Positions 43,725-54,484 of a stretch of DNA of 64,000 bases are shown piece by piece (positions within the stretch are counted from its first letter, which is position 1; every line of letters begins with the position of its first letter). The position numbers were made by a program, and so were the translations under genes. A model generated the notes under the pieces. That model was not told the DNA's origin, ran no database searches, and was given only the letters and a program-made list of their open reading frames with translations. The DNA comes from Schizophyllum amplum (taxonomy: Eukaryota > Basidiomycota > Agaricomycetes > Agaricales > Schizophyllaceae). The DNA lies in contig VDMD01000004.1 in the NCBI GenBank assembly GCA_007026445.1, positions 1,550,001 to 1,614,000 on the forward strand, written 5' to 3'.

Positions 43725-43729
43725 GCACT
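43725..43729. repeat. Target-site duplication, right copy (GCACT)
   Basis: GCACT immediately after CTCACA of the right LTR. It pairs with 30130-30134. Confidence 0.93.
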
Positions 43730-44305
43730 GTAGAATCAATGCAATCTGTAGCAAATAAAAACGCGTCCATCTCTGAGGGTGTGCGCAACAAGCGGAATGG
43801 AAGGTCATCTGCAGCGCATGATTGAACAAGACTCGCTCCGCAACCTTCACTTACGAGGATCAACAATGACATTGAGAGCGCGCCTATCAAGTATTCGTAC
43901 AGTAGAACAGGCCTGGAAATCGAGACGTATGTAAGAGCTGTATGCAGTGTCCCAAAGGCAAACACCTTGCACATAATGGCACAATGACGGAAGGAAAGGC
44001 AACGGAAGAGTATGTGGGGGATATATACTGTACTGAGACCGGTTGAGTCGAGAAGATGTCGCACTGTATGTAGGAAAGCAGTCGACGAGCATGTAGATGC
44101 CGGTCGCCGCAAACGTCCCAAGATCAATGGAAACACGATAAAATATACCGACTTCGACAGCGATGATATAGACACAGGCGATAGAGGTGCGATAATGATA
44201 ACCGACGAGGGGGAGGAGGTGGGTGATGCAAGCAAGATATAGACAAAGGAGCGGCCGATATGTAGGATTTATGTATGGGAGATCACAGCTACGAACCACA
44301 GATTA
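43730..44305. other. DCP2 3' flank
   Basis: 576 bp AT-richer sequence between the retrotransposon and the DCP2 stop. It contains an open minus-strand frame (43847-44299), which I take as chance or 3' UTR. Confidence 0.4.
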
Positions 44306-46828
44306 TCAGAGCATCCTGCTGAGCGGATGCGCAGGGCCACCGTTGAGGATGGACAGCAGAGGGTTGCCGCTCGGGGCAGGCGATGCGATGCCGGCCCCTG
44401 TGAAGTTCATTGCCATGGGCGGAGGTGCACCGAAGGCTGACGGGGTCTGAGGAGGCGGGGGGAATGCGAACGAGTGCGCAGCGACACTGTCGTGGTACAG
44501 CGGCCCCGGCTGCACAGACGATGGCGGTAGGTATGGGGGACGATGGCCTAGGTGAGGGGCCTGTCGGGACAGATAGGGTGACGCTATAGCATCCACACGG
44601 TTGGCAGGCGGAGGAGCATGAGACCCGTTCATGATGGACAGCAACTGGCTCTGGCTCATGCTCTGCGAGCCAGCAGAGTGCATAACAGTGCTCGGCATGC
44701 CCGGGCGGAACGACTGGCTCGTATGCGCGCGCACTTGGAACGGATCGTGATTCATGTCGAGCGGTAGCCGCGGTTGAGGTTGAGCGGTTGCCATGTATGG
44801 CGATACGTGTGGTTGCATCTGAGATAGCGCATAGGGTGGTTGCGTAGCAAGGCCTGAAGACGCGTATGGTGACTGCTGAGGTGGTGCCGGTGTCGCAGCC
44901 AGTCCAGATCCAGATGAGTATAGCAGCGAGCTGTGCATACCCATCGGCGGCAGTGGTGACATTTGACTAGGTTGATGCAGGGAGGACTGCAGTGGCAGCG
45001 ACGATGACAAAGGCGGAGGCGCAGGGGTCGAGCGAGCAGCCGTCATGCGCGCAGATTCATCCGCCACGGTCTCTAGCAAAGCCAGCTGCTTTAGACGCTT
45101 CGCACTCACGACCTCCGTCGTCGATGCACGAGGGAGGTACGGTGATATATCAGCAAGGTTGGAGTTGCGACGGGAAGGCGCCGGCATCGTGGGCGCAGAG
45201 GTACTGATGGTAGAAGGTGCAGGGCTTGCCATGCGATGGCCGGTCGGAGTCGGCGACGATGTCGGCGCAACATCCGCTACAGGTCTGGGGGCTTCCGCGA
45301 CATACGGCTCTTGAGCCCGAGGTGACGAAGTAGCGGGGGAATTCTGCATCGAGCCCCGTGGTTGAGCTTCAGTGGATCCAAGAACCGCGGCAATGATACC
45401 CGCTTTCCTGCCCTCCGACGTCGTCTGGCCTGTTGGCACCGCGGGGGCAGTTTTGGATGGCACCGCTGTCGGACTACGCTCCGTGCCGCTGGTGTTCTTC
45501 AGCATGAGTCCCTGGAGGAGCCTATTGAGGTCACTCGATTGCTCGCCGCTAACAATCTGCGGCTCTGCAGGGGGTGGCTGTTGCGGCGGTGTCTGAGGGT
45601 CGACGTACTCCCCTCCCGAATCTTGCGAACTCGATTCGGGAGACGCCTCATTGTGTACGCCGTTCGTTGATGCATAGGGATAGTGCGAATTGGGGTTGGC
45701 GGTGTTTCGTACGGGCTTTCTGGAGCGAGGCTGAGCGTTGATATACCTCTTGAGATGGCTGGTCCACTGTCAGCATGGGTAGATTGCACGAGACCTGCTG
45801 AGAACACGCACGTATTGAACTGCTGTGTGAGATAGAACTTCTTGGGGTTGATCGGGGAGTTTTTGCGCCATCCAGGCAGATCCGCTACTCGGAACCACTT
45901 GATGTCCTGAGAGGGCTATTAGCATTGAGAGAGAGTTTCCCGTCTGAAGTCACATACACCAATCTCCTTCCTTGTCCTGGTCTCGAACGCATAATCTTCC
46001 GGCACGCCAGGTACAACATACAATGCGACTTGCTGACCGCGTACGTTGATCTCACAGCAGGAGTGTATGTCCACCTTTTCCGTGATGTCGTAGCCTGTTT
46101 CCTCGAGCACCTGTCAGTCCTACGTCAGTCAAGCGCCCAATCGATTGTACGACCACGCACCTCTCGTATAGCACAGTCCAACACAGGTTCTGTCTCATTG
46201 ATCTTGCCCTTGGGGTAGCTCCAGGCAGAGTTCTGCTTCCACCCCTTGACCAAGACGCACTATGATTGACAATCCAATGAGCCACAAGGAGATATTAGCG
46301 CCGCGTAGGGGACTGACCTTGTCCATGGCGCTGTTCATCATGATAGCACCGCAAACGGGTACTTGGGTCTTGTAGGCCAGGAACTTCTTGTACGCTTCTT
46401 CGTGCTGCCCGCTCCATTGCTGAAGCGCTTCGCATTCGTGGAAGAGCATGTGCGAGAATTTCTTGAGATGAAGGGAAGGGAGGGTGGGATTCTGTTCACG
46501 GATGAAGTCCTCATAGTACCAGTGGCTGGACGAGCGTCAGTGAGTGGCGATGATCATGACGTTCGCGACGCACGCTTGTTCCACTTGAAAGGATATCCGC
46601 TCCAGAGATTCCAGCTCATCGGGCGGCAAATTGAGGATGAATCGACTGATTAGTGGTCAAAACGCTGCATACGCAGTAGCTGAGAAACGCCAGTTACCTA
46701 GATAGATCCTCTATAACGTCTTCATGAGTTGCATAACGGTTCGGTATGGGGGCCGCGGTGGTGGACATGGGGGCTGCTTGAGCGGCCATTACGGCCGGGG
46801 ACGACGAGGTCGATGGCCCGGAGCTCAT
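44306..46828 (-). CDS. DCP2: mRNA-decapping enzyme subunit 2
   Basis: Nudix hydrolase that removes the m7G cap to start 5'-3' mRNA decay in P-bodies. It starts MSSGPSTSSSPAVMAAQAAP (ATG 46826-46828). The Box A regulatory domain reads RYATHEDVIEDLSSRFILNL and HWYYEDFIREQNPTLPSLHL; then come VPVCGAIMMNSAMDK, the Nudix box G-x5-E-x7-REVLEETG (PKGKINETEPVLDC / AIREVLEETGYDI), and Box B (WFRVADLPGWRKNSPINPKK). The long disordered C-terminal tail (about 600 residues) holds several leucine-rich helical motifs: LNRLLQGLML, LKQLALLETV, SQLLSIMNG and PLLSILNGG near the end. In yeasts such motifs bind Edc3 and Pat1. Stop TGA at 44306-44308. Confidence 0.94.
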
Positions 46829-47189
46829 AGATTGGGCGAGTGAGCGTGAACGCTGGGAGCCACAGCGAGAGAATGGACGTGAAGGTCAAGTTGATAAAAT
46901 AGGTCCCACCTCCACTGCGTCCATTTTAGGTGAGCGCAAACAGACCCAAGCACAACACCGGCCCGCTGCCCGCCGGGCCACCCATCGCTGTTGTTCAAGT
47001 TGCTCTTGTGTGTCCCACGTACTTGCATGCAATGTTCTCGAGGGCCAACATAGCATAGCATAGATGAAGTGCGACAAGGGATACTCATACAAGTGCGTGC
47101 ATGGCAGTCTAAGAAAATTACGATATCGTAGTATCGGATGAACGAAGGAAAGATATCCTCAAAGACATAGAACGACCAGGCAGTCGAAA
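46829..47189. other. Region between DCP2 start and INCENP stop
   Basis: 361 bp, DCP2 promoter and INCENP 3' flank. Nothing further recognised. Confidence 0.35.
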
Positions 47190-50100
47190 TCACCGATAGC
47201 CCATCCTCCTCGCGTACTCCTGTTGCTCCTCCACAGTCAGGCGATCCGATCCCGTCCAGTTCGCCGAACTCGTTCGCGCCCGGAAGCGGCTCTGCCTCGT
47301 CCTGAAAATCTCCTCCATCCGAAGGGGCCGAATGTCGCCGAAGATCTCGTCGGGATTGATGGTGCTCTGTACACGCAGCATGCGCGCCAAGTCCGGCGAC
47401 TGTGCCCAGTCAGCGACATCATAGGTCTTGCGGTCCTCGTCATCGGAGTCAGAGTACTCGCTGTTGATGTCAGGGAGCTCAATATTCTCCGTTGGGCCAA
47501 GGTTGGGTTCAGCGGCGGCCTTCGCAGCTTGCATCTGCGCCTTTGCGCGGGCGGCCATGTTGTTCTGTAGCACTTGCGATGGCTCCCTGCCATCGTCCTC
47601 CGGCGCTTTGGCAGGAGTCTTGCCTTTACTCTTGGTGGGAATGGTCGACTTCGGCTCAGCGGCCTTGTAAGTAGGTGTCGAGGATGATGACGCAAGGGCA
47701 GTCTTGGACGGGGCCTTCGTCAGCGTCTTTGTCGTCGAGCTCGGAGGGTGCATGGTGGGCTTCAAGGCTGACTTCGAAGGCTGCTTCTGAAGCTCAATCT
47801 TCCTCTTCTTCGTAGTGTCCTCGTCCTAAATAGCGTAAGCCATGGGCATATCAATATAAAGATACCGTTACGAACCTTGGTCGTGTTCGTCCTCGCTACC
47901 GGAACCGGGAGTTTCCCAGTAGTCTCCTCGCGCTCCCTTTTACGACGCTCACGCTCCTCGTTCGCCCGGCGCTCCTGTTCATCTTTCCGGGCTTTCTCTT
48001 CCTCGACCTTGCGCTGCGCCGCGAGCTGACGCCTATGCTCCATCTCCTTGAGCCGCTTCTCTTTCTTCTCTCTTTCGTCCTGATCCTGTAACACTGTTAG
48101 CATCCCGCGAAAGATCATACAAAGGCCAATCAAACCTTCTTTGCAGCTGCTGCCGCAAGCTGCAGACTCTTGACTTCAGGCTTGACGGGCTTGCCCTTCT
48201 TGCCGCTTCCGAGCATGCTAGACACAAACTTCTGCGCATGTCCAAGGAAGGTCGTGGGATGTATCGACGACGCGTCCGAAAGCTGACTTGCCGGCCTGTC
48301 GTCCTATGGTATGTACGGGTGAGTACAACGCACATTGCGTACAGACTGGAACACTTACCCCGGGAGGTGTACTAGGTTTCACCAATCGCACGTCCTTCTC
48401 GACATCGACGTCCATATCGTCAGCGTTGAGCTCGCCAATGTCCATCTCTGTCTCCGCGGGGACGACAGGAGCGACCTGTGCAGGCGGGTCCTCCTCCATC
48501 GCGCGCGTCTCCGCGAAGCGAGTGTCCCGCGTAACGCTGGCTCCGAACTTGTAGCTCGATGTAGTCATGGTCGACGTCGTGTTGTACGTGTCCGTGGGGT
48601 TGGCATCGGGACCCGTCCCGGGGAAAACGGGAGGTGCCGGCCTTTCGTCGTCAGACCAGCTGTCGTCGTCCGCAATATCGACTGGCTCCGTCTTTTGAGT
48701 ATTGCCAAAAGACGTGTACTCCGTGTCCTGCGTCGTCGGCTCCCAAGATCCTGGTATGTCTCCATCATTGTCGAAGATCTTGTCCGAACCGATAGTCTCC
48801 GCTGTGGACTGCGCGGTCAGCGGCGTACGACTCTTGTGCGAAGGCGGGGATTGCAAGCGGGGTGATAGGCCCACGGCAGCCATAGACGTTGAGGCTGGCA
48901 GGTTTCGCACAGCTGCTGGTTGGAAGTGGAATTCCAACGGCGTAGGTCTCTCCTTCTCTGGAGGAGGAACGAATACACGCGGTTTCGAGAACACAGGTGC
49001 CGGCTGAGGAGCTGGTTCACGTGTCAAGCTGGGAGGAGGAGAGTTGGCCGGTGTCGTGCTCTCCCCGTGCCGCAGGGTGAGGCGGCAGCGGGGGCTTGAA
49101 AACCACACCTTTCTCGTTCGCAGGTATCAGCTCTGAGACGCTCATGCGCCGCGAAGAGGTCCGGTTGGCCGGCGCCGCGCGGTCAGACGCTGGTGCAGAG
49201 GAGGTCCTAGCGAGTGATAGAGGATCCGCGGTCGATATGATGCTGATGTCCGCTTGATGCCTTTCGGCGACCTTAGCCTCCGCTGAAGCCTTCGCATCAG
49301 CGAGGGCGTCGTTGCTGACGGGGGCAATAGGCTTCATGCCCTGCATGGTCTTGCGCAAACGGTCGATAATGCCGTCCTCCGTAGCGCTTGCGAACTCGGA
49401 CGTTGGCAGTGTCGGCTCAGCATATTCGAGCGGCTTGTTCGACGCGGCGTCGGTCTCCAGCATCTTCAGCGCTTTGTGGTGACGTGTGTCATCCTCGGAA
49501 GGTAGGCCAGGGATATGCATAGTATCCTCGCTCTTGCGCTTCATGCCCCCAAGCGTTGTGCGCGGCACATGTGTAGGCCCGCCGAGACCACTGACTTTCC
49601 TGCTGACGGCGCGAGTCTTCATCAACCAAGACGTCCGTTGGCCACCAGCTACCGGTCCTGGCGTCGCATTACCGACGAGTATAGCTCCCGAACTTTGCTC
49701 TCGTACGGCGCGTAAGGACTTGCGAAGCGGGCTGGGCGGGCGGGGACCCGCGGTGTCTTCGTCTCGTAATGGAACGAGAACATCCGTGTACTGTTGGGCA
49801 GGCTCCACCGCGGGCTCTGCCATAACGACGTCTTGACTGGCTTTTGCCTTCGAGACATCCGGTAGCGGCGCAGCGATGCTCGACCACGTTGATGGTTCTA
49901 CACTTGCACGAGCAGCGGGCGGAGATGGCGGTGCTGGAGTTTCGGACTCCTGGCGCGAACGAGATGTTTCCTGAGCAGGAGCGCCGCTCCCAGACGGTCC
50001 GGATGAGGCGACGACAGCCGGCTCTTGCGCTTGCTCCGTGATCTTCTCTTCAGGACTCATAGGGACAGAGTGGAATGTGTCCGCCGTACTGGCAAGGGAC

Positions 50101-50877
50101 AACGGCCGGATGGCCTGCATGTCCTCCTCCGCAACTTCCTCCGCCACTCCCTGTAAGAACCGATTTGCCGCTGGCTGAAGCGGCCCACGCTCTGCCGCGT
50201 TGCTGGTGCGAGAGGTGTTGCGAGCAGATCCTTCATCATCCTCTACGATCATCGACAACGCCGCGGGATCCATGTGCGGGAAATGCGGGAAACCCAGCGA
50301 GTCTTGATAGTGGAGGGTTGGTGTCGGCAGAGGAGGCGACGGCTCGCGAGGGTGAGCGGAGATGCGTCGCACAGTCTGATCGGGTAGGGGACTAGATGGC
50401 TGATTGTTGGGACTGCTGAACGGCTTGGCGGGTTCTGGAGACTTAGCGGCCAGCAGCGCCTTATAGAACGTGTTCTGAGCGGGGGCCACGTTCTCCTTGC
50501 TGTCTGCATCCTCATCCTGGGCTGGTGTCAGAGGTAGCGCGCGACGGTATACAAGACACGCACGTTCTCATCAACAGCCACCATGTTCTTCAATCGAGAG
50601 CCCGTAGTTGGGACTTTCCGAACTATGGTCTTCTTGCGCCCGGGTGTCTTCATGAGGTCGAACAGCTCTTCGTCGCTAAGTGGCGCATTAGCCAACCAAG
50701 AAAGTGCATGAGTTTCACATACCCGTCGCGAGCTTTCTCGAGCACGTCTCCGAGGTACTGATCCAGCCACGAGAAACCTCGAGACTGCATGTGCTCTGCA
50801 AATTCTGTGCGAGCCTTGTCGCTCGCCATCGTCGTTCGGATCGAGTTCGCCCATAGCAGGAGGCCGTCGGATGCCAT
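47190..50877 (-). CDS. INCENP: Inner centromere protein INCENP / Sli15 homologue
   Basis: Scaffold of the chromosomal passenger complex; its C-terminal IN-box binds and activates Aurora kinase at centromeres and the spindle midzone. It starts MASDGLLLWANSIRTTMASD (ATG 50875-50877), a short helical N-terminus (FAEHMQSRGFSWLDQYLGDV) expected to join Survivin and Borealin. A disordered central part of about 800 residues with many Ser/Pro sites follows, then a highly charged stretch (REKKEKRLKEMEHRRQLAAQ; ARKDEQERRANEERERRKRE), typical of the single-alpha-helix microtubule-binding region. The IN-box is ADWAQSPDLARMLRVQSTIN then PDEIFGDIRPLRMEEIF, followed by a Ser-containing tail (RARTSSANWTGSDRL), the TSS-type site phosphorylated by Aurora in known INCENPs. 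Stop at 47190-47192. Confidence 0.92.
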
Positions 50878-51151
50878 GGTCGGTGTCTGTTGAGCGCCGT
50901 CGGTATGCGCCGTGCGGAGCGATGGCAGGTGTCGGCAAGGCGTTAGTACACAGACAAAAACAACGCGGCTTGCATGCGCGTGTGCGTGTCACATGATGGC
51001 GGCAACGCATCGGAGTCCGGAGCCGACCTCCGGTGCGGTAAGGCTGCAGCCTGCAGCGCGCTCCGGGTCGGCGCGGCGATGTCATCGAAGTGCTGTCCCG
51101 ATTCGTTGTGAAGGTTGCTTCGTGCGTCCCCCCACCTTGCTGGTCACGAAT
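50878..51151. promoter_or_regulatory. Bidirectional promoter of INCENP and DUF3292 gene
   Basis: 274 bp between divergent start codons. No specific element identified. Confidence 0.4.
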
Positions 51152-53493
51152 ATGTCCTACTCAGTGCCAGAACTTCGTGCGCAAACGCCGAACAATGTGT
51201 CCACTATCAGCTTGGACATTCCAGCCGCATACTCCGCAGACGATCTGCTCCACGATGTCGATCCTGCTGAGCATGAGGATGAAGAGGAACAAATGTCCGA
51301 AGAACAGTTACGCCAGATGTACGATGATGAGGAGGTAGATAGGTTTCTGCACCTGTTCTCCACCGTGCGTGACTTCTCAAACTCTCGCTGTTTGCGCCAC
51401 CGTAACTCACTGAGCTCACAGTACGTGACGGAAGTACGACTAGCGGCGCCCCCAGTGGATGCTGTTAGCGAGGCCAACCGACAGGCTGCTTCAACCTCTC
51501 CGGAACGCACTACTCGCGAAGATGAGGAGTGGGTTGACATCCATGAAACCGCCAACACTCCACCACCTCTACCACCGAGACGTACTCCCAGTCTATCTGC
51601 CTCATATTCCAAAGGGATCTCGCTGTCAGAGTACATCGCCAACGTGAGCTCGGACCTACCCCACATTGTTACGCCTCGGCGCTCATGACACCTTGCAGAC
51701 GTATATCGTCCCCTTGCTGCCTGAGGAACGCACCGTGCCACCCGCCTTCACTATTGGCCGATTCCGACTGACAGTACAACGTCTATTCCTTGCAGTCCGT
51801 CCCATATACCTGCCGTTTTTAGTGCGTATGCATCGCCTGGCGACATGGAAAGACCCAGGCCGGAGCTTGGGCTTCTGCGTGGTATGTAACGAAACAACAC
51901 CAGCAACTAGATGCCATGCTTAACCCACCCCTCTTAGCTGTATTGGTTCCTTTGGCTCAACGACTATCTTCTGCCTGCCCTCATTTACGCATTCTATACT
52001 CCCTCGTGCGCCGCCGCATGTTCCCTTACCCATCCCTTGCCGAGCTGCGCGAACGTCGCCAAGAAGTAGAACGCGCCGACTTGTTCAGTCTCGAGGTATC
52101 GAAATACATGGGTACATCGTCTACCTCCGGGGCGCGAGAGGTGTGGAAGCTTTTCCAAATGTACAACAAGACGCGGAAGGACTTGCTGAAGTCGCGGTCG
52201 GAGGACAAAGACAAGGCAAAGAAGGAGAAGGAGAAAGAGAAGGGACATCGAAAGAATAAGAGCTCTACTGATCTCTTGGGTGAGCTGAGCGGACGCACCT
52301 CCGGCGGCGCAGCGCCGGAAAACGGTGACCCGGGTATGGACGACGAGATGGACGGCATCGAGGAGACGCCGGAGGAACAAGACATCAAGCGCCTGGGCCT
52401 GCACCTTCTCGCCGACATTGCAGACGTGCACGAGCGCATGAAGAAGTCCGTAATCATTTGTACGATGCATTTGACTTTTGACCGAGCTCCCGTATAGCAT
52501 CTTTATCTGGCGAAGACCTGAAGCGTCCTACAGATATGGCTTGGTAAGTTGATTTCCGCGTGGTGTATAATAACCTAACAGCATTGACAGCTTCTGTTTG
52601 TCCTATTTGTGACCACTCTGGTCCTACCGGCAAAATACCTCGCGAAGGCTGTCTACGGCACTCTGGGCGTCCTCTTCTGGCATATTGTACCGGTCATCGC
52701 CGCCATGTCCATCAGAGACAAGCAACGGTAAGCGGACGGCCCATAGCATGCTCCCAAGCTAATAGGCCTGTTAGACTACCCCCGATGCTCGATGACGTGC
52801 CCACCGATGCCGACGTCGCGATGGAACTCATCTCCAAGCGCGTTGCCGCCGGTCAAGACCTGCGCCCGAAGTCCACGAAGACGAAGAAATCGAGACGATC
52901 CTCGCAATCCAACCCTTCGCCTGGAGCCTCGACGCCGCATTCGCGCGGCGTCTCCCCAGGGCCCGACAAGGAGAAAGAACCAGGCGTCGACTGGCAGAAA
53001 TGGGGCCGACGCGCCGCGGCAGGCAAGGCATGGGCCGAGGATTCTAAGCGCCTACTTTCCCCCAAGGGCCCCGCACCGACTTCCTGGCCATCCGCGCCGC
53101 AGCTCGTCCCGGGGCCGTCGCTCGCCATGGCCCAGCCGTCAGCAGAAATGGAGACGCATAGTAAGGCTGCCTTCTCGTCTGCTGTTGGTGTTTTGCATCT
53201 GATCATTTGCCATAGCATTTCCGGCGCATCATCAATCGGGCCCGGGCCTCCTCACGACGTCGGCAGTCATGCTGCACTTTACGCCCTTCTTGTCGGCGGC
53301 GCCGACGATTTCTATAGCCGTCAAGGACTTACGTGGTGTCAAGAAGACGGGGTTATTGAAGGGCGTGACGCTGCGATACGAGGAAGAAGGCATGCAGGAC
53401 GTCAAGGAGGAAAAGTTTTCGTGGGTTGGCGGGCGAGAGGAGTTGTTCGCGCGCTTGATAGGACCGGACAGGACGAGATGGCTGAAGGCGTGA
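51152..53493 (+). CDS. DUF3292-type membrane protein with C-terminal GRAM-like domain
   Basis: Starts MSYSVPELRAQTPNNVSTIS at 51152. An acidic N-terminus (AEHEDEEEQMSEEQLRQMYD) precedes hydrophobic segments (LFLAVRPIYLPFLVRMHRL; YWFLWLNDYLLPALIYAFYTL; LVTTLVLPAKYLAKAVYGTL; VLFWHIVPVIAAM) separated by a Lys/Glu-rich cytosolic loop (DKDKAKKEKEKEKGHRKNK). The C-terminal part after a Ser/Pro linker resembles a GRAM/PH-like fold (HTFPAHHQSGPGLLTTSAVM; PTISIAVKDLRGVKKTGLL; EEKFSWVGGREELFARLIG) and ends at TGA 53491-53493. Architecture matches the fungal DUF3292 family, whose function is not established. A lipid-sensing or membrane-contact role would be inference from the GRAM fold. Confidence 0.82.
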
Positions 53494-54484
53494 TGGTTTG
53501 TGTACCGCATACGTATAGTGAAGTGAGTCGTGTCCTTGGACTGTCGCGCAAGACACTGACATCGACTAGTGTATGCTATTCTGAGGAGACTGTACCAAAT
53601 GCACCCGCCGCTTGCTGCTTGTCTGAATGTTCGCAGGTGGCGGCACTCGATAATGCGTTGCTCCTGCGGACTGCGAAGGTGTAGTGCGTCGGTGGTCCAC
53701 CCGCATCTTGCGCTCGCCTTGTTCAAGTTGAACTTGCGAAACGCCACTGTCTCACGCGCACGGGGTGACGTTGGAACTGATGGACGCGTGCGGCGGTGGG
53801 TCGGGAACGTCTCTTTGGAAAACATCTGTCAGGTACTCCGGCGCGGCCGAGTGCCCCTGACCTTCGTCCTCGTCGTTGTGATTCTTGTCCAATGCAAGCC
53901 ACAGTGAGTCACTCTGGCAGTGGTGCTCAGCGCCGCCATTGGAAAGGGTTCGCGAGGGTTGATTCAACAGACGCGCGCGTTCAGAGATCTCCGTCCACGC
54001 AGTCCTTTGCTTTGGTTCCGTTCGACATTGATCACCGATTCCCGAATGACGATCGGCAAGTGGTTGCTACGCGGATGTCCGGACCGGAGCGGGACCATTC
54101 TTGCTGTCATGTTGGAGTTTCGGCAGATGCCGAGAAGACTTGACGACGAGGAAGGGAGGGTGGGAGGAGGACGAGGCGGCGGACAAGGACAGAAATAAGT
54201 ACGAGGGTTATCTGGGCCAGCGACCTGGCCAACCTTCTGGCGTCCGAAGCGATGGTCCCGTGCAGGACAAGCGCTTGGAGATAAGAATTTGGCAATGATG
54301 GGAGATCGCAACATGGCCGGCAGGAATTGATCACCCTGAGTCGGGGTCGGGCGCGTTCGTGGGGCGGTTCCTTTCGAATCGTTCTTCCAACAACCAGGAG
54401 TCAGTGACGCGGGTGCTGAGGCAGACGGTCCAGGGCGAGCCGCAGCCACTCTTTTCGCCACCCTCGAGCAGCACTCCCAGGACC
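53494..54484. other. Intergenic region before the DENN gene
   Basis: 991 bp. It holds CGGCAGATGCCG at 54121-54132 within TTCGG-N6-CCGAGA, nearly the same palindrome as 11886-11897 upstream of REC8. An open minus-strand frame over the 5' part is antisense to the previous gene and not credible. Confidence 0.4.

Noticed and set aside
43847..44299. Minus-strand frame of 150 codons behind DCP2
   Set aside because: AT-rich and Tyr/Ile/Cys-rich with no domain. It lies in the expected DCP2 3' UTR.
53232..53825. Minus-strand frame of 197 codons
   Set aside because: Antisense to the last exons of the GRAM-like gene, which has family-level similarity on the plus strand.
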